Assembly (NCBI GenBank): GCA_029262855.1
Contig: JAJCYP010000107.1
Location: 1-42,943 of the forward strand
Direction: 5' to 3'
DNA from: Bacteroidota bacterium
GTDB lineage: Bacteria > Bacteroidota > Rhodothermia > Rhodothermales > UBA10348
Length of the DNA: 42,943 nt
Shown here: positions 14,852-24,601 of the stretch, piece after piece
Layout: each line of letters opens with the position of its first letter
Position numbering within the stretch: position 1 is the stretch's first letter
Program-made: the position numbers and the translations under genes
The notes under the pieces: model-generated
The model's input: the letters and a program-made list of their open reading frames with translations, nothing else
Databases searched by the model: none
What the model was told of the DNA's origin: nothing

Positions 14852-16051
14852 TCACGATTCGATGGCGTGGAAGGAGGTGGTCGAACGCGTGGCCAGGCGC
14901 AGGGCTGTCAGGACGACCCGCTGGGGGAGGGCGAAGGGTCGGTCGCCGAGAAGGGCGGCCTTTCGTGCGGCGGTCAGCATCGAGGAGGCGAAGAGGTCGG
15001 GATCCCACTCGGCGATGATCGCGCGCGATCGGCGGCTCATCTGGCCACGATCCGACGAGGCCATCGAGAGCAAGGCGCTGGTCAGGCCGGCGCGGTCTTC
15101 GGGCGAGAACCGGAATCCGTTCTCCCCGGGCCGGACCAGGTCATGGGTCGCGCCCGCACCTGTCGACGCCACTACCGGCAGGCCGGCAGCCATGGCTTCG
15201 TTAATCACGAGTGCCCATTGGTCTACCGAGGCCGGGTGCACGAAGGCACCCGCGTGGGCATAGTAACCGGGTATCTCGTCGATCTGACGGAAGCCCGCAA
15301 AGACGACGCCTTCTCCCGCCTCAGACTCCAACTGCCCGCGTAGGGGTCCGTCACCCAGCATCACGAGTGGCCACGGCTGCTCGGCCCGGAGGCGATAGTC
15401 GTCGTAGGCGCCGAGCAACATCGAGAGGTTCTTCCGGGCAATGAACCGGTTCGACGCGAGGAAATACGGCGTCTCGATTCCGGCCGGTGGCTGAGAGGCT
15501 GCGGCTTTGCCGGCGAAATACTCGTTGTCCACCACGTCATAGCCGAGCGAGATGGCGTCATGCGAAATGCCGAGATGCTCGAGATAGGCGCGGGAACGGG
15601 TGCCTGCCGTGACGGCCGAGTCGTAGGCCCCGAGGAGGAGTCGCTTGACCCACTCGCGGGCCGCGGACCGCTCGGCGTCATCGGCCTTGCTGTCGGTCAT
15701 CACAACCGCGCCCTTTCGATTGCGGCGACACCACGAGACACAGGCTCGAGAGTCGGGAAATGAGTACGTGTGAATGGCCACGGCGTCGGGGGCGATTCGG
15801 TCCAGCTGGCGGGTGACCTCGAGATGCATCTCGGCCGGCGTCACGTCTTCAAACTGCCTTCCTGGAAACACCTGCACACGCTCGAAGGGCACGTCGTCCT
15901 GCTCCTCGCGCCAGGCGTACACGGAATCAAGGGAGGCGGTCTCCAGGGCGATGAGTTCGACGCCCTCCTTTTCGCACAGGGCGTGGGTCGCCCGCAGGCG
16001 CGCCAGGTGGTACGGGCCCAGGCGGGGCCACTGGATCACGAGCCGTTTCAT
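14852..16051 (-). CDS. GT4-type glycosyltransferase
   Basis: This 399-residue protein has the two-Rossmann GT-B layout. The N-terminal half begins [15 protein letters not shown]. The C-terminal nucleotide-sugar domain contains S-N-R-F-I-A-R-K-N-L, L-G-D-G-P-L, and the retaining-GT4 signature P-A-S-V-D-Q-W-A-L-V-I-N-E-A-M-A-A-G-L-P-V-V-A-S (about residues 280-305), in which E-x7-E is replaced by D-x7-E. It probably adds one sugar of the surface-polysaccharide repeat on the cytoplasmic side. It is the last gene of the seven-gene operon, and its ATG overlaps the previous stop (ATGA). The donor sugar is unknown. Confidence 0.8.
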   Translation of the reverse strand: MKRLVIQWPRLGPYHLARLRATHALCEKEGVELIALETASLDSVYAWREEQDDVPFERVQVFPGRQFEDVTPAEMHLEVTRQLDRIAPDAVAIHTYSFPDSRACVSWCRRNRKGAVVMTDSKADDAERSAAREWVKRLLLGAYDSAVTAGTRSRAYLEHLGISHDAISLGYDVVDNEYFAGKAAASQPPAGIETPYFLASNRFIARKNLSMLLGAYDDYRLRAEQPWPLVMLGDGPLRGQLESEAGEGVVFAGFRQIDEIPGYYAHAGAFVHPASVDQWALVINEAMAAGLPVVASTGAGATHDLVRPGENGFRFSPEDRAGLTSALLSMASSDRGQMSRRSRAIIAEWDPDLFASSMLTAARKAALLGDRPFALPQRVVLTALRLATRSTTSFHAIES

Positions 16052-17244
16052 TGGAGGACCGCGTCGAAGATAGTGGATGCGAAGTGGTCCGCATGGTTCA
16101 TCTGAGCAAACGCGTGGGCCCGGTTCGGATTGAAGGGAGACTCGCCACCATCTTCCCGGCCGGCAAGATCCAGCATCCGATCCAATTCCCGGGCCAAGGC
16201 CGCTGGGTCTGAGGTGTCAACGGCAATCCCCAGTTGATGGGCCGAAATGGTCTTGCCCATCAGGCCATATTCCGGACCAACAACGGGTGTGTTGGCTGCG
16301 GCCGCGCGAATCAGGACGTGACTGGACCCAATGTGGCGCCGGTACGCAACCAGTGCCACGTCTGCCGCCTGCATCAAGTCCTGACCTTCTTCGCCCGGGA
16401 CATAGCGGTCCTGATGCACAATGTGGGTCGTGGCACGGGCTGCCTGGATAGAGGAAGAAATCCTATCGCGCTCGGCGTCTGGAATGGGGCCGGCAACGAC
16501 CAGCGTGATTGGCGTCTCCACGCGGGGCAGGGCGGCAAGCACTTCGTGGATGCCCTTGCGTGCGCTGACCACACCAAAGAAGAGGACCATTTTCCTGCCC
16601 TCAGGAACGCCCCAGCGCTCGCGGATGGCCGGGCCCGATTCGCCAAAACCTGCGGGATCGAGTCCGTCCGGAAGCCAGGTAAGTTTTTCGCTTCCGTGTG
16701 CTCTGACCGCGAAAGGATCAAGGCAGAGCACACTGTGGACTGCCGGATTGGCAAGCGTGGCCGACAAGAGCGCCCGCTTTCGAAGCCGAGTCAGCAGCGG
16801 CTCGCCCTCGTAGTGGAACGAAGGACGGAAGTAGATGCCAGAGACAGGAATCGGACCCGATGCGGGATGCTTGATCCGCCGGAGGGCGAGCGAAGCCTGA
16901 AGGTGATCAAGGTACATGACCAGAACTCGTTCTGGCCGGCGATTCTGGAGCACCTCAGATAGCACGCGCCCCTGAAGCAAATCCTGCCTCAAAACGTCAG
17001 CCAGCCCCATATGACCTTCGCGAAGGGGTTCCGGAAGCGCTATGGGAACGAGCTTGACAACGCTGGACTCCTGAGCGCCGAGCCACTGGGCGAAGTCCGG
17101 GTGCTCGCGGGCGAATGCCTCCGGAACGACGATCTCCAGGAGACCCCGCTCCGAGCCGGCCACCCAGGACCGTGCGAGCATTTCCAGGTACGTCCGATGG
17201 TGCCCGCCGGTGTAGAGGTCGAATAGTAGGAGGCGCGCGCTCAC
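16048..17244 (-). CDS. GT4-like glycosyltransferase
   Basis: This 398-residue protein begins [19 protein letters not shown] and has a GT-B C-terminal domain ([17 protein letters not shown], then [18 protein letters not shown]). The usual acidic E-x7-E is replaced by S-x7-A, so it is a divergent member. It starts with GTG, overlapping the UDP-xylose synthase stop (GTGA). It is expected to transfer a sugar during repeat-unit assembly, alongside the GT4 enzyme downstream. Because the catalytic signature is weak, acceptor, donor and even activity are uncertain. Confidence 0.7.
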   Translation of the reverse strand: MSARLLLFDLYTGGHHRTYLEMLARSWVAGSERGLLEIVVPEAFAREHPDFAQWLGAQESSVVKLVPIALPEPLREGHMGLADVLRQDLLQGRVLSEVLQNRRPERVLVMYLDHLQASLALRRIKHPASGPIPVSGIYFRPSFHYEGEPLLTRLRKRALLSATLANPAVHSVLCLDPFAVRAHGSEKLTWLPDGLDPAGFGESGPAIRERWGVPEGRKMVLFFGVVSARKGIHEVLAALPRVETPITLVVAGPIPDAERDRISSSIQAARATTHIVHQDRYVPGEEGQDLMQAADVALVAYRRHIGSSHVLIRAAAANTPVVGPEYGLMGKTISAHQLGIAVDTSDPAALARELDRMLDLAGREDGGESPFNPNRAHAFAQMNHADHFASTIFDAVLQ

Positions 17245-18221
17245 TGCAGCCTGTCACCACCGGATTGCCGGGTCAGTAGGTCGTCGAAGTAGTCAATGGT
17301 TTTCCGAAGCCCCTCGGCCACCGTGGTGGAGGGCTCCCACTTCAACGTGTCCCGGGCCAGCGAAATGTCGGGCTGGCGCATGTAGGGGTCATCCGGCGGT
17401 GCAGGCTTGTAGGCAATGCTGGACCCAGTGCCGGTCATCTCAATGATGGTCTCGGCCAGAGAGACAATAGTCTGCTCGGTTGGGTTGCCGAGGTTAATGG
17501 GGCCGGTGACCTCCTCGTCAGAATTCATGAGTCGAATCAGCGCGTCGACCAGGTCGGCCACATAGCAAAACGAGCGCGTCTGCTTGCCGGTGCCGTAAAT
17601 GGTGATGGGGTTTCCCTGCAGCGCCTGCACAATAAAATTCGACACCACCCGGCCGTCGTTGGGGTGCATTCTGGGCCCGTAGGTGTTAAAAATACGGGCC
17701 ACCTTGATGGGCAGCTGGTGCTGACGGTTGTAGTCAAAGAACAACGTTTCCGCACAGCGCTTTCCCTCATCATAGCAGGACCGGGGTCCGATAGGGTTTA
17801 CGTTCCCCCAGTAGGACTCGGATTGAGGGTGCTCTTCGGGATCTCCGTAGACCTCACTGGTGGAGGCCTGCAGGATGGTCGCGCCGGTACGCTTTGCCAG
17901 CCCCAGCATGTTGATGGCTCCGTGTACGCTGGTCTTGGTGGTCTGGACCGGATCGCGTTGGTAATGGACGGGGGATGCGGGACAGGCCAGGTTATAGATC
18001 TGATCGACCTCCACATAGAGTGGAAACGTAACGTCGTGCCGCATCAACTCGAACATGGGGTTGCCGATGTAGCCTGCCACATTCCGCCGGGTGCCGGTGT
18101 AGTAATTGTCTACCGCCAATACCTCAGAGCCGCGAGCGAGCAGCGCCTCGCAAAGGTGGGAACCAATGAACCCCGCGCCGCCTGTGATCAGGACTTTCTT
18201 GTGCTGGGCTACATTGTTCAT
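17241..18221 (-). CDS. UDP-glucuronate decarboxylase (UDP-xylose synthase)
   Basis: This is a 326-residue extended short-chain dehydrogenase. The NAD-binding G-G-A-G-F-I-G-S-H is at about 14-22. UXS-specific blocks follow: [23 protein letters not shown], catalytic Y-D-E-G-K-R, then I-F-N-T-Y-G-P-R-M and D-G-R-V-V-S-N-F-I. Enzymes of this family oxidise and decarboxylate UDP-glucuronate to UDP-xylose in the cytoplasm, which would supply xylose to the glycosyltransferases encoded just downstream. Its ATG overlaps the stop of the epimerase-like gene (ATGA) and its stop overlaps the next GTG. No UDP-glucose dehydrogenase is seen in the window, so UDP-glucuronate must come from elsewhere. Confidence 0.88.
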   Translation of the reverse strand: MNNVAQHKKVLITGGAGFIGSHLCEALLARGSEVLAVDNYYTGTRRNVAGYIGNPMFELMRHDVTFPLYVEVDQIYNLACPASPVHYQRDPVQTTKTSVHGAINMLGLAKRTGATILQASTSEVYGDPEEHPQSESYWGNVNPIGPRSCYDEGKRCAETLFFDYNRQHQLPIKVARIFNTYGPRMHPNDGRVVSNFIVQALQGNPITIYGTGKQTRSFCYVADLVDALIRLMNSDEEVTGPINLGNPTEQTIVSLAETIIEMTGTGSSIAYKPAPPDDPYMRQPDISLARDTLKWEPSTTVAEGLRKTIDYFDDLLTRQSGGDRLQ

Positions 18222-19282
18222 ATTGCGGATCGCTGCTGCCAGCCTTCGATGATCTCGGCAATGATCTGGTCGATCCCAATCGAAATATCCCAGGCAGGAT
18301 AGTGTTCTTTAAGGCGGGAGAGATCACTGTAGTACACAATGTGATCTCCCTTTCGTGCCTGCTCCGACATGGTGTAGTTCATGGTGTTGCCGCTGGCCGC
18401 TTCCATCTTGGCGATGGCCTCCAGCATGGAGACTGAGTTGCCCTTTCCACCTCCCATATTGTACACCTCCCCACTTCTGGGCGCCCGAATAAACTCATGG
18501 ATGAATCGCGCCACGTCGTGCCCGTGAATGTTATCGCGGACCTGCTTGCCCTTGTAGCCAAAGATGGTGTACGGCTGTCCAGTTACCGCACATTTGGCCA
18601 GATAGCTCAGGAATCCGTGCAGTTCCACTCCGGCATGGTTGGGTCCGGTCAGGCAGCCTCCCCGCAGGCAGCAGGTGGACATCCCAAAGTAACGGCCGTA
18701 CTCCTGAACCATGACATCAGAGGCCACCTTTGATGCCCCGAACAGGGAGTGCATGGTGTGATCGATGGGAAAGTCCTCTCCGATGCCGGACTGCCATTTT
18801 GGCTCGGCGTACTCCCAGCGCGTCTCCAACTCTACGAGATCCAGATGGTTGGGGCCATCGCCGTAGACCTTGTTCGTGGACATGTGCACGAAGGTCGAAT
18901 CGGGTGCGTGGCGGCGAGTGGCCTCCAGCAAGTTCAACGTCCCCACCGCATTGACATCGAAGTCGTCGAAGGGAATGTCTGCGGCCTTGTCGTGGCTCGG
19001 CTGTGCAGCAGCATGAACGATTGCATCCGGCTTTATGCGCTCGATCAGATTCAGCACGCCCTCCCGATCCCGAATGTCCAGATCGAAGTGCTGGTAGTCT
19101 TCCAGTTGCTTCAGTCGGTCACGGCTCACCGTAGTGTCTCCGCCGGCCCCGAAAAATTGTGCCCGCATGTTGTTGTCCACGCCGCAAACCTGCCATTGCT
19201 CTCCACCGGGCCGGTTCAGGAAGAAGTCCGCTACGGCACTTCCGATGAGTCCGGCCGAACCGGTGACGATAATCGTTCGCAT
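18218..19282 (-). CDS. CDP-paratose 2-epimerase-like NAD-dependent epimerase
   Basis: This 354-residue extended SDR starts at ATG 19282, with the Rossmann motif [17 protein letters not shown] at its very N-terminus. Longer starts would run into the upstream flippase gene. It has [13 protein letters not shown] and the family-typical [17 protein letters not shown] and G-K-Q-V-R-D-N-I-H. This is the pattern of RfbE-like (tyvelose) epimerases. The catalytic Y-x-x-x-K position reads F-G-A-S-K, so the usual Tyr is Phe; I recall the same replacement in relatives. The substrate is probably a nucleotide sugar other than CDP-paratose, since no CDP-sugar pathway genes adjoin. It lies in the polysaccharide operon. 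Confidence 0.7.
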   Translation of the reverse strand: MRTIIVTGSAGLIGSAVADFFLNRPGGEQWQVCGVDNNMRAQFFGAGGDTTVSRDRLKQLEDYQHFDLDIRDREGVLNLIERIKPDAIVHAAAQPSHDKAADIPFDDFDVNAVGTLNLLEATRRHAPDSTFVHMSTNKVYGDGPNHLDLVELETRWEYAEPKWQSGIGEDFPIDHTMHSLFGASKVASDVMVQEYGRYFGMSTCCLRGGCLTGPNHAGVELHGFLSYLAKCAVTGQPYTIFGYKGKQVRDNIHGHDVARFIHEFIRAPRSGEVYNMGGGKGNSVSMLEAIAKMEAASGNTMNYTMSEQARKGDHIVYYSDLSRLKEHYPAWDISIGIDQIIAEIIEGWQQRSAI

Positions 19283-19286
19283 AGAA

Positions 19287-20609
19287 TCAGGATTTGGAAA
19301 GGGGCGGGGACACGGATACGATCTGAAAGCGGGTCCAAAGTCCCAGGGTGGCTCCAAACGATCCGCCAATGAAAACAGCCAGGAGACCGGCAGTTCCGTA
19401 CTGCCAGATGGCCAGGACGAAGAGGATCCCGACCGCTCCCGTGACCGACGCCATGAACTGGCCCAGAAAGCGCTGATCGTCCGCTGCGATCAATGAGATG
19501 GAGAGGACCGAGCTCAGGCACATCATCGGATAGAGCAGGCCCAGCCATTGAAGCGTTCGTCCGGCGCCGGCGTAGGCCTCGGGGTCCTTCACGATGAAGT
19601 CCATGATCGCGCTGCCTCCAATTCCGAGACCCAGTCCAAGGAGGCCAGAGATGGCCAGCATACCCATTACTCCCTTGAGGACAACCTGACGAAAGTCGGC
19701 GAGATTTCCCGTGCCCCAGGAGGCGGACATCCTGGGCAAAAGCGCCGCCGTCGCGAGGGCCGGGAGGAGAAGCATGGCCTCAACGATGCGGAAGGCGGCG
19801 CCGAATCGCCCGACCTCGGCTGATCCTTCGAAGAAATCCAGGATGACCGGACCCATCCGGGTGTAGGCGATGACCGCGATGGCGAAGACGCCCAGCGGGG
19901 CCGCCACACGCAGGTTCTGCTTCAGGAAGGAGGCGCTGAGTACCTTGAACTCGAAGGGCGCAATGCGGAAGGCCACGAACCAAAGCGTTCCCACGAGCGC
20001 GAACAGCATCCCCACCGTCATGCCCAGCAGCGTTCCGGTAGCGGTCCCGGTAGAAAGCAGCATGATGCTTCCGCCCGTCAGGACCAGGAGCTTCTCGAGC
20101 ATCACCGAGATGGATTCGTACCGGAGGACATGGAAGGCCCGGAAGAACACGCGGCTGAATCCGATCAGAAACACCGAGAGGCCGTAGACGCCGGCCAGGC
20201 CGAGTGCCGTCAGGCGCTCGTCGCTCGCTCCCAGGGCGGCCGCGATCCCGATGACCGACACAACGACGACGATCCCCAGGCCCCCCCGAAAGACGAGGAA
20301 GTTGGAGAAGTAGCGCCAGGCCTGGTCGCGACTCCGGGCGACTTCCCGTGTCACGAAATCATTGAGACCCAGGTCTGTCACGGACGCGGCGATGATCATC
20401 AACCACAGCGCCCAGTTCATCAGCCCGTAGGCTTCCGGGCTCAGATTGCGGATGCAGAGGTAGCTGATGAAGAAGAACCAGAGCGGCGAAACCGCGGCGC
20501 TGCCCATCCCGAGCCAAGTGATATTCCGGATGATGCCATCGGGTCGGGGCGCGATGGGATGGGGATCCCGGCTCTCCACGCGCGGTGTGCCCGAGTCCAG
20601 GGGGCTCAC
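19287..20609 (-). CDS. wzx: polysaccharide flippase, Wzx-like (MOP superfamily)
   Basis: This 440-residue inner-membrane protein has about 12-14 hydrophobic segments. Family features include an N-terminal block around [15 protein letters not shown], then [14 protein letters not shown], and V-T-R-E-V-A-R-S between helices 2 and 3. Wzx proteins flip undecaprenyl-linked repeat units across the inner membrane. I start at GTG 20609, which overlaps the wzz stop (GTGA). A TTG at 20678 would add 23 arginine-, glycine- and alanine-rich residues inside wzz. The next gene follows after 4 bp. The symbol reflects role and context; sequence alone does not separate Wzx from related MOP exporters. Confidence 0.8.
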   Translation of the reverse strand: MSPLDSGTPRVESRDPHPIAPRPDGIIRNITWLGMGSAAVSPLWFFFISYLCIRNLSPEAYGLMNWALWLMIIAASVTDLGLNDFVTREVARSRDQAWRYFSNFLVFRGGLGIVVVVSVIGIAAALGASDERLTALGLAGVYGLSVFLIGFSRVFFRAFHVLRYESISVMLEKLLVLTGGSIMLLSTGTATGTLLGMTVGMLFALVGTLWFVAFRIAPFEFKVLSASFLKQNLRVAAPLGVFAIAVIAYTRMGPVILDFFEGSAEVGRFGAAFRIVEAMLLLPALATAALLPRMSASWGTGNLADFRQVVLKGVMGMLAISGLLGLGLGIGGSAIMDFIVKDPEAYAGAGRTLQWLGLLYPMMCLSSVLSISLIAADDQRFLGQFMASVTGAVGILFVLAIWQYGTAGLLAVFIGGSFGATLGLWTRFQIVSVSPPLSKS

Positions 20610-21832
20610 GCCCGGGCCGCCCGCTCGGAAGCCTGCCGCAGCTTGGCCGCAAGATCGGCGCTGTTGCTTCTCCACCAAGTCGAGAGCAGGACGTACAGCA
20701 CCACAAGGATGAACGCCGACAAGGTGGCCGCGATCACGATGATCGACCGCTTGGGACTGTCCTTCTCGACCGGCGGAACGGCCGCGTCGACGATTTGGAG
20801 CGCCTCCATTTGCTGCTGCTCCTCAAAGCGGGCCTGCTCCAGCATGGGGGCGACGAACTCCAGGATCTTCTCCTGGATGGTCTTCTCCATCTCGATGTCC
20901 AGGAAGAGGCGGACTGCCTCGGGTACCTGACTCTGCGGGACCGGCATGATCATTTCGCGCCCCGCCAGGGCAGCCTGATACTTGCGGTTGGACGCTTTGA
21001 CCACCTCTTCCAGGCCACGAACTGTCGTGTTGTTCTCGCCCAGCTGGCTCCTGAGTGCCTCAAACTGAACCTCGGCCTGGATGGCCGCCACCCGGAGCTG
21101 AGCCAGCTGGTCGAAGAAGGCCTCCGTCTGCGCCTGCAGATCGTAGATGCCGTACCGAATCTGGAAGGACTTCAGCGAGTCCAGCAGCGCAGCGCGGCTG
21201 GACTCCGACTCCTCGTACCGCAGTTCCACGTACCGCCGGAAGTTGCCGGCCGTCGCCGAGGAGAGTTCGTTATTGACCTTGTTCAGCTCCTCAAGCATGA
21301 AATTGGCCATGGCGGCCGCGCGCACCGGATCCTTGTCGATCACCTCGATGGACAGGAAGTCATACTCATTGTCGACGTACAACTCGATGTTGTCCGCGAG
21401 GTCCTTCAGCGCGTCCTCCATCGGCGTGTCGCTGTCCGTGTACTCGTACACCGTGACGAGGTCGAACTCCCTGACTACCTGTTCGAGTACCCGCCGGCTT
21501 TCCAGGATGGCGAGGTATCGCACATAGTCCCCGCCGGAGGATCCCAAAAGCGATTGGGCCGCGGAGCCCAGATTGCCGAGGAGGGCGCCCGCGAGGCCGC
21601 TGCTGCCGGACTCGGGCATCAGCAGTCGGCTGGTCGCCCGATAGTAGTTGGGCAGCATCAGCGAGAGAACCACCGAGAGCACCGCGATTGCGCCGGTCAC
21701 ACCGATGATCAGTCCCCTCCGATTCCACAGCGTGCCCAGGGTTTGCCACATCTGCCGTTCGGCAATGGTGCGGCGCTCATCGTCCGTCCGTCCTGACTGT
21801 GGCAGCCCACTCTCTGTTCGATTCGCGTCCAT
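20606..21832 (-). CDS. wzz: polysaccharide chain-length determinant, Wzz-like
   Basis: This 408-residue protein has the polysaccharide co-polymerase layout. TM1 is at about 40-60 (I-I-G-V-T-G-A-I-A-V-L-S-V-V-L-S), then L-P-N-Y-Y-R-A-T-S-R-L-L. A long alpha-helical periplasmic region (~170-330) is rich in E, L, R and Q. The C-terminal TM is at about 365-385 (S-I-I-V-I-A-A-T-L-S-A-F-I-L-V-V-L-Y), preceded by P-P-V-E-K-D-S-P-K-R. There is no cytoplasmic tyrosine-kinase domain. It would set the chain length of the exported polymer and contact Wza. It starts 4 bp after the wza stop and overlaps the wzx start. Confidence 0.8.
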   Translation of the reverse strand: MDANRTESGLPQSGRTDDERRTIAERQMWQTLGTLWNRRGLIIGVTGAIAVLSVVLSLMLPNYYRATSRLLMPESGSSGLAGALLGNLGSAAQSLLGSSGGDYVRYLAILESRRVLEQVVREFDLVTVYEYTDSDTPMEDALKDLADNIELYVDNEYDFLSIEVIDKDPVRAAAMANFMLEELNKVNNELSSATAGNFRRYVELRYEESESSRAALLDSLKSFQIRYGIYDLQAQTEAFFDQLAQLRVAAIQAEVQFEALRSQLGENNTTVRGLEEVVKASNRKYQAALAGREMIMPVPQSQVPEAVRLFLDIEMEKTIQEKILEFVAPMLEQARFEEQQQMEALQIVDAAVPPVEKDSPKRSIIVIAATLSAFILVVLYVLLSTWWRSNSADLAAKLRQASERAARA

Positions 21833-21836
21833 CCTG

Positions 21837-23603
21837 CTAGCGGGTCAAGCTGACGATGAGGGCCACGAGCGTGGCCAGGGTACCGATGGACTGCACCACC
21901 GTCTGGGCGACGCGGATTCGCGCGTCTGATCGGAGGCTTTGCTCCTGAATGACCAATCGCTGCATCTCGGCGTTCTCGGCCAGGTCCTCGCGGCGATCCA
22001 CGAACACCACATCGCCCGACATCACAACAGCGTTTTCGTCCCGAATGAGTTCGCCCGTGTTGGCGCGGAGTAGGTAAATGTCGGAGGCATGAAGGCCCCG
22101 GCCGCCGGCTGCCTGCACGTAGTACTCGAGCGGCTGGCCGCCTGAGACCAGAACGAAGCCCGGCCGGATGACCTGTCCGGCGACGAAGACCGTGTTGTCA
22201 TCGCGCGGAATAACCAGGCGATCACCGTCTCGCAGGAGGATCGCTGCCGTGTTGCCGGCTAGCATCTCCTCGACATTGACCGACACCCGGTTCTGGGTGC
22301 GCAGCTCTTGGGCGAAGTATGCCCGGCTGAGGAAATCCAGGTCCGTCAGCCGCAGTTGCTGGAGGATGGCCAGGGTGTCGGCCCGCATCAGGCGATCCAG
22401 ATCGGGCTCGGGCATAATGCGGTCTTCCGCCTTCAAGCCGAGGGCCGGGTCCGGCAGCGCGCGACGTTCCAGAAACGCTGCCGTTTGCTGGGCCTCTGGC
22501 CGCAGTCCACCTGCCAGTTCGAGCAAATCGCGGAGCGAGGTTTCTCCCTCCTGGATCGCGTAGGTACCCGGGTGCTGGACCATGCCTTCCACCGTCGCCA
22601 CGCCACCCGCGAGTCGGCCGCGGGTCACCGAGACGTGGTCCCTGGGAGCCAGTCCGATGGCGGCGCCGATCTGGCCGAGCGCCTCGTGGAGCGGCAGGGT
22701 TCGTGCCTGGTTCGTGCCGTGGGACAGCACCCGGACCGTGGCCGGGAGGGCGGGAGCCTGAAAGAGGCCCGCCGCCTGAAGGAGGGACCGGACGTTGTCG
22801 TCTGGGCGCGCGTCGTATCCGCCCGGGAAAGGCACCGCGCCGTCCACGTAGACCGACTCGAAGTCGGGATCGTAGCCCGGGACGAGAATCACGTCGCCGT
22901 CGCGGAGATAGGGGTTTTCGGAGACCTGGCCGGCCGAGTAGTACCGCATCAAATCGAGCCGGTCCTCCGAACCGTCACGGTGAATGACCGCGACATTTCG
23001 GAGCGATGGGCGGTACCTCGGATTCGTGACCGGAGCACGGGTGGTGTCCGAGAACGCCATTTCCAGGGCCGAGGAGACGCGGCCCACTGGGAGGGAGAGG
23101 ACCCGGCCGGGGACGGGTACCGCCCCCGAGACGTGGACGTAGAACTGTCGGGGCTGGGAGAGTGTGACGTCGACCGGGATGTTGCCGAAGGCGCCCTGCA
23201 GCGCCTCGATGGCAGCGGCGCGGGCCTGCGCGAGCGTCATGCCCGCGATGTCGACGCTACCGGCCTCGGGGAGCGGAAGGCGCCCATCGGCCGAGACCGG
23301 AATCGGAGCCGCGGATCCTTCGACCGAGCCGACGACGACCGTAAAAAAGTCGCCCGGGCCCACCATGTACTCGTCCGGATCGACCGCGCCTTCCATGGGA
23401 AGGAGACTCGAGACGATCATGCTCTCGGCCATGCGCCGGCGGAGGATGTCGAGCGGGTTATCCGAGGAGATACCGGAACTGCCTCCGGACGTCAGGATCT
23501 GGGCGGACGTGGCCGGCGCCAGCAGGGTCGCGGCAAGAATCGCGACGATTGCGCCAAGGGCAGCGGGCAACCGTCGGAAAAGAGGGGGGCGGGAAAGGGC
23601 CAA
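21837..23603 (-). CDS. wza: outer-membrane polysaccharide export protein, Wza-like
   Basis: From TTG 23603 the protein has 588 residues and an ordinary signal peptide (R-R-L-P-A-A-L-G-A-I-V-A-I-L-A-A-T-L-L-A-P-A-T-S-A). The Poly_export domain follows (Y-M-V-G-P-G-D-F-F-T-V-V-V, L-P-L-P-E-A-G-S-V-D-I-A-G-M-T), then several SLBB repeats with the V-x-G-x-V-x-x-P-G pattern (H-V-S-G-A-V-P-V-P-G, Y-V-D-G-A-V-P-F-P-G, V-E-G-M-V-Q-H-P-G, V-A-G-Q-V-I-R-P-G). It forms the outer-membrane exit channel. There is no lipobox, unlike E. coli Wza, and it is longer (588 versus about 380). The frame stays open to a TTG at 23741, but that would put 46 residues before the signal peptide and nearly meet ispE. The start is therefore uncertain. 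Confidence 0.8.
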   Translation of the reverse strand: MALSRPPLFRRLPAALGAIVAILAATLLAPATSAQILTSGGSSGISSDNPLDILRRRMAESMIVSSLLPMEGAVDPDEYMVGPGDFFTVVVGSVEGSAAPIPVSADGRLPLPEAGSVDIAGMTLAQARAAAIEALQGAFGNIPVDVTLSQPRQFYVHVSGAVPVPGRVLSLPVGRVSSALEMAFSDTTRAPVTNPRYRPSLRNVAVIHRDGSEDRLDLMRYYSAGQVSENPYLRDGDVILVPGYDPDFESVYVDGAVPFPGGYDARPDDNVRSLLQAAGLFQAPALPATVRVLSHGTNQARTLPLHEALGQIGAAIGLAPRDHVSVTRGRLAGGVATVEGMVQHPGTYAIQEGETSLRDLLELAGGLRPEAQQTAAFLERRALPDPALGLKAEDRIMPEPDLDRLMRADTLAILQQLRLTDLDFLSRAYFAQELRTQNRVSVNVEEMLAGNTAAILLRDGDRLVIPRDDNTVFVAGQVIRPGFVLVSGGQPLEYYVQAAGGRGLHASDIYLLRANTGELIRDENAVVMSGDVVFVDRREDLAENAEMQRLVIQEQSLRSDARIRVAQTVVQSIGTLATLVALIVSLTR

Positions 23604-23659
23604 AGGACTCGCGGTGATGCGTGGAGCAGAAAAACCGTACCGAGTAAGCAATAGGCCGC

Positions 23660-23683
23660 GAGAGATAGGATAGGAGAGATAGG
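23660..23683. repeat. direct repeat in the wza/ispE divergent region
   Basis: GAGAGATAGG occurs twice with a 14-bp period (23660-23669 and 23674-23683), in the 152-bp gap between the chosen wza start and ispE. The gap must hold both divergent promoters, so the repeat may be a regulator site. It could equally be coincidental. Confidence 0.3.
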
Positions 23684-23755
23684 TGCGTGCGGCCGGCTGC
23701 CGCAGAACCCGAAAACTACGCCTTCCTGTCGGCTCCTGCAACGTATTATCCGGAC

Positions 23756-24601
23756 ATGCGCAGCGTTTTGGCCCCCTGCAAGATCAACCTGGGACTGCAT
23801 GTCCTCCGGAAGCGTCCCGACGGGTTTCGGGACATCGACACGGTCTTCCTGCGCATCCCGTGGTGCGACGAGATTTCCTACGAGCCTCTGGCGGGGGGTG
23901 AGCGGGTGATGTCGAACTCGGACCCCGCGCTGCCCACCGACGAGCGGAATCTGTGCATGGCGGCGGCGATTGGATTGGCCGATTCGTTGGGCGTGACGCA
24001 GGGGTTTCGGCTTCATCTTGAGAAGCGGGTGCCGTATGGGGCGGGGTTGGGGAGCGGGTCGTCCGATGCGGCGGCGGCGTTGATGATGCTGGCTGAGGAG
24101 TGGGGTGCTGCGGCGCCAGGCCGGCGGGCGCACGAGGCTGACCTCCATGCCATCGCAGCCGCCCTCGGCTCTGACGTGCCGTTCTTTCTGGGGTCAGCCG
24201 CCGCTCGGGGCACCGGGCGGGGAGAACGGCTGGAGCCCGTGGATTGGCAGTGCCCCTATCCGCTGGTTGTCGCCGTTCCCGAGGTGCACGTGCCCACTGG
24301 ACCGGCATACGCTCTGGTCGAGCCGCGGTCAGAAGGACGTGCCGATATCGTTAAGGTGGTTGCTTCGAACGATCTGGACCGATGGCGCGCCGAGCTCGTC
24401 AATGATTTTCAGGAACCGATCATACGGGCTTTCCCGGCTGTGGGGGCCGCGCTGCAGGCGCTCTGGGACGCGGGCGCGGGCTACGCCGCGATGAGCGGGT
24501 CAGGCGCGGCTGTGTTCGGGGTGTTTGAATCGGCCGGTGCGGCTCGGGGTGCGGCGGAGGCGCTGGGGTTGGCGGGGTGCCGGACTTGGAGCGAGGCCTA
24601 G
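23756..24601 (+). CDS. ispE: 4-diphosphocytidyl-2-C-methyl-D-erythritol kinase
   Basis: This 281-residue GHMP kinase phosphorylates CDP-methylerythritol at the 2-hydroxyl, the fourth step of the MEP isoprenoid pathway. The N-terminal A-P-C-K-I-N-L-G-L-H-V and R-P-D-G-F-R-D-I-D-T-V-F carry the substrate-binding Lys and Asp region. The ATP-binding loop is P-Y-G-A-G-L-G-S-G-S-S-D-A-A-A-A-L (about 95-110), and the C-terminal G-S-G-A-A-V-F-G-V-F is motif III. I start at ATG 23756; an upstream start at 23687 would add 23 residues with no family match. The gene is divergent from the polysaccharide operon, and its TAG shares CTAG with the parE stop on the other strand. ispG of the same pathway lies at 33571. 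Confidence 0.92.
   Translation: MRSVLAPCKINLGLHVLRKRPDGFRDIDTVFLRIPWCDEISYEPLAGGERVMSNSDPALPTDERNLCMAAAIGLADSLGVTQGFRLHLEKRVPYGAGLGSGSSDAAAALMMLAEEWGAAAPGRRAHEADLHAIAAALGSDVPFFLGSAAARGTGRGERLEPVDWQCPYPLVVAVPEVHVPTGPAYALVEPRSEGRADIVKVVASNDLDRWRAELVNDFQEPIIRAFPAVGAALQALWDAGAGYAAMSGSGAAVFGVFESAGAARGAAEALGLAGCRTWSEA

Noticed and set aside
22308-23654. A 448-codon plus-strand open frame opposite wza
   Set aside because: It is antisense to a gene with clear Poly_export and SLBB motifs. The residue mix (Arg, Gly, Val, His) matches the mirror of GC-rich codons and no family pattern is seen.
23604-23741. Longer Wza N-terminus from TTG 23741
   Set aside because: It would put 46 residues before the signal peptide and leave only 14 bp to the divergent ispE start. 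Not fully excluded.
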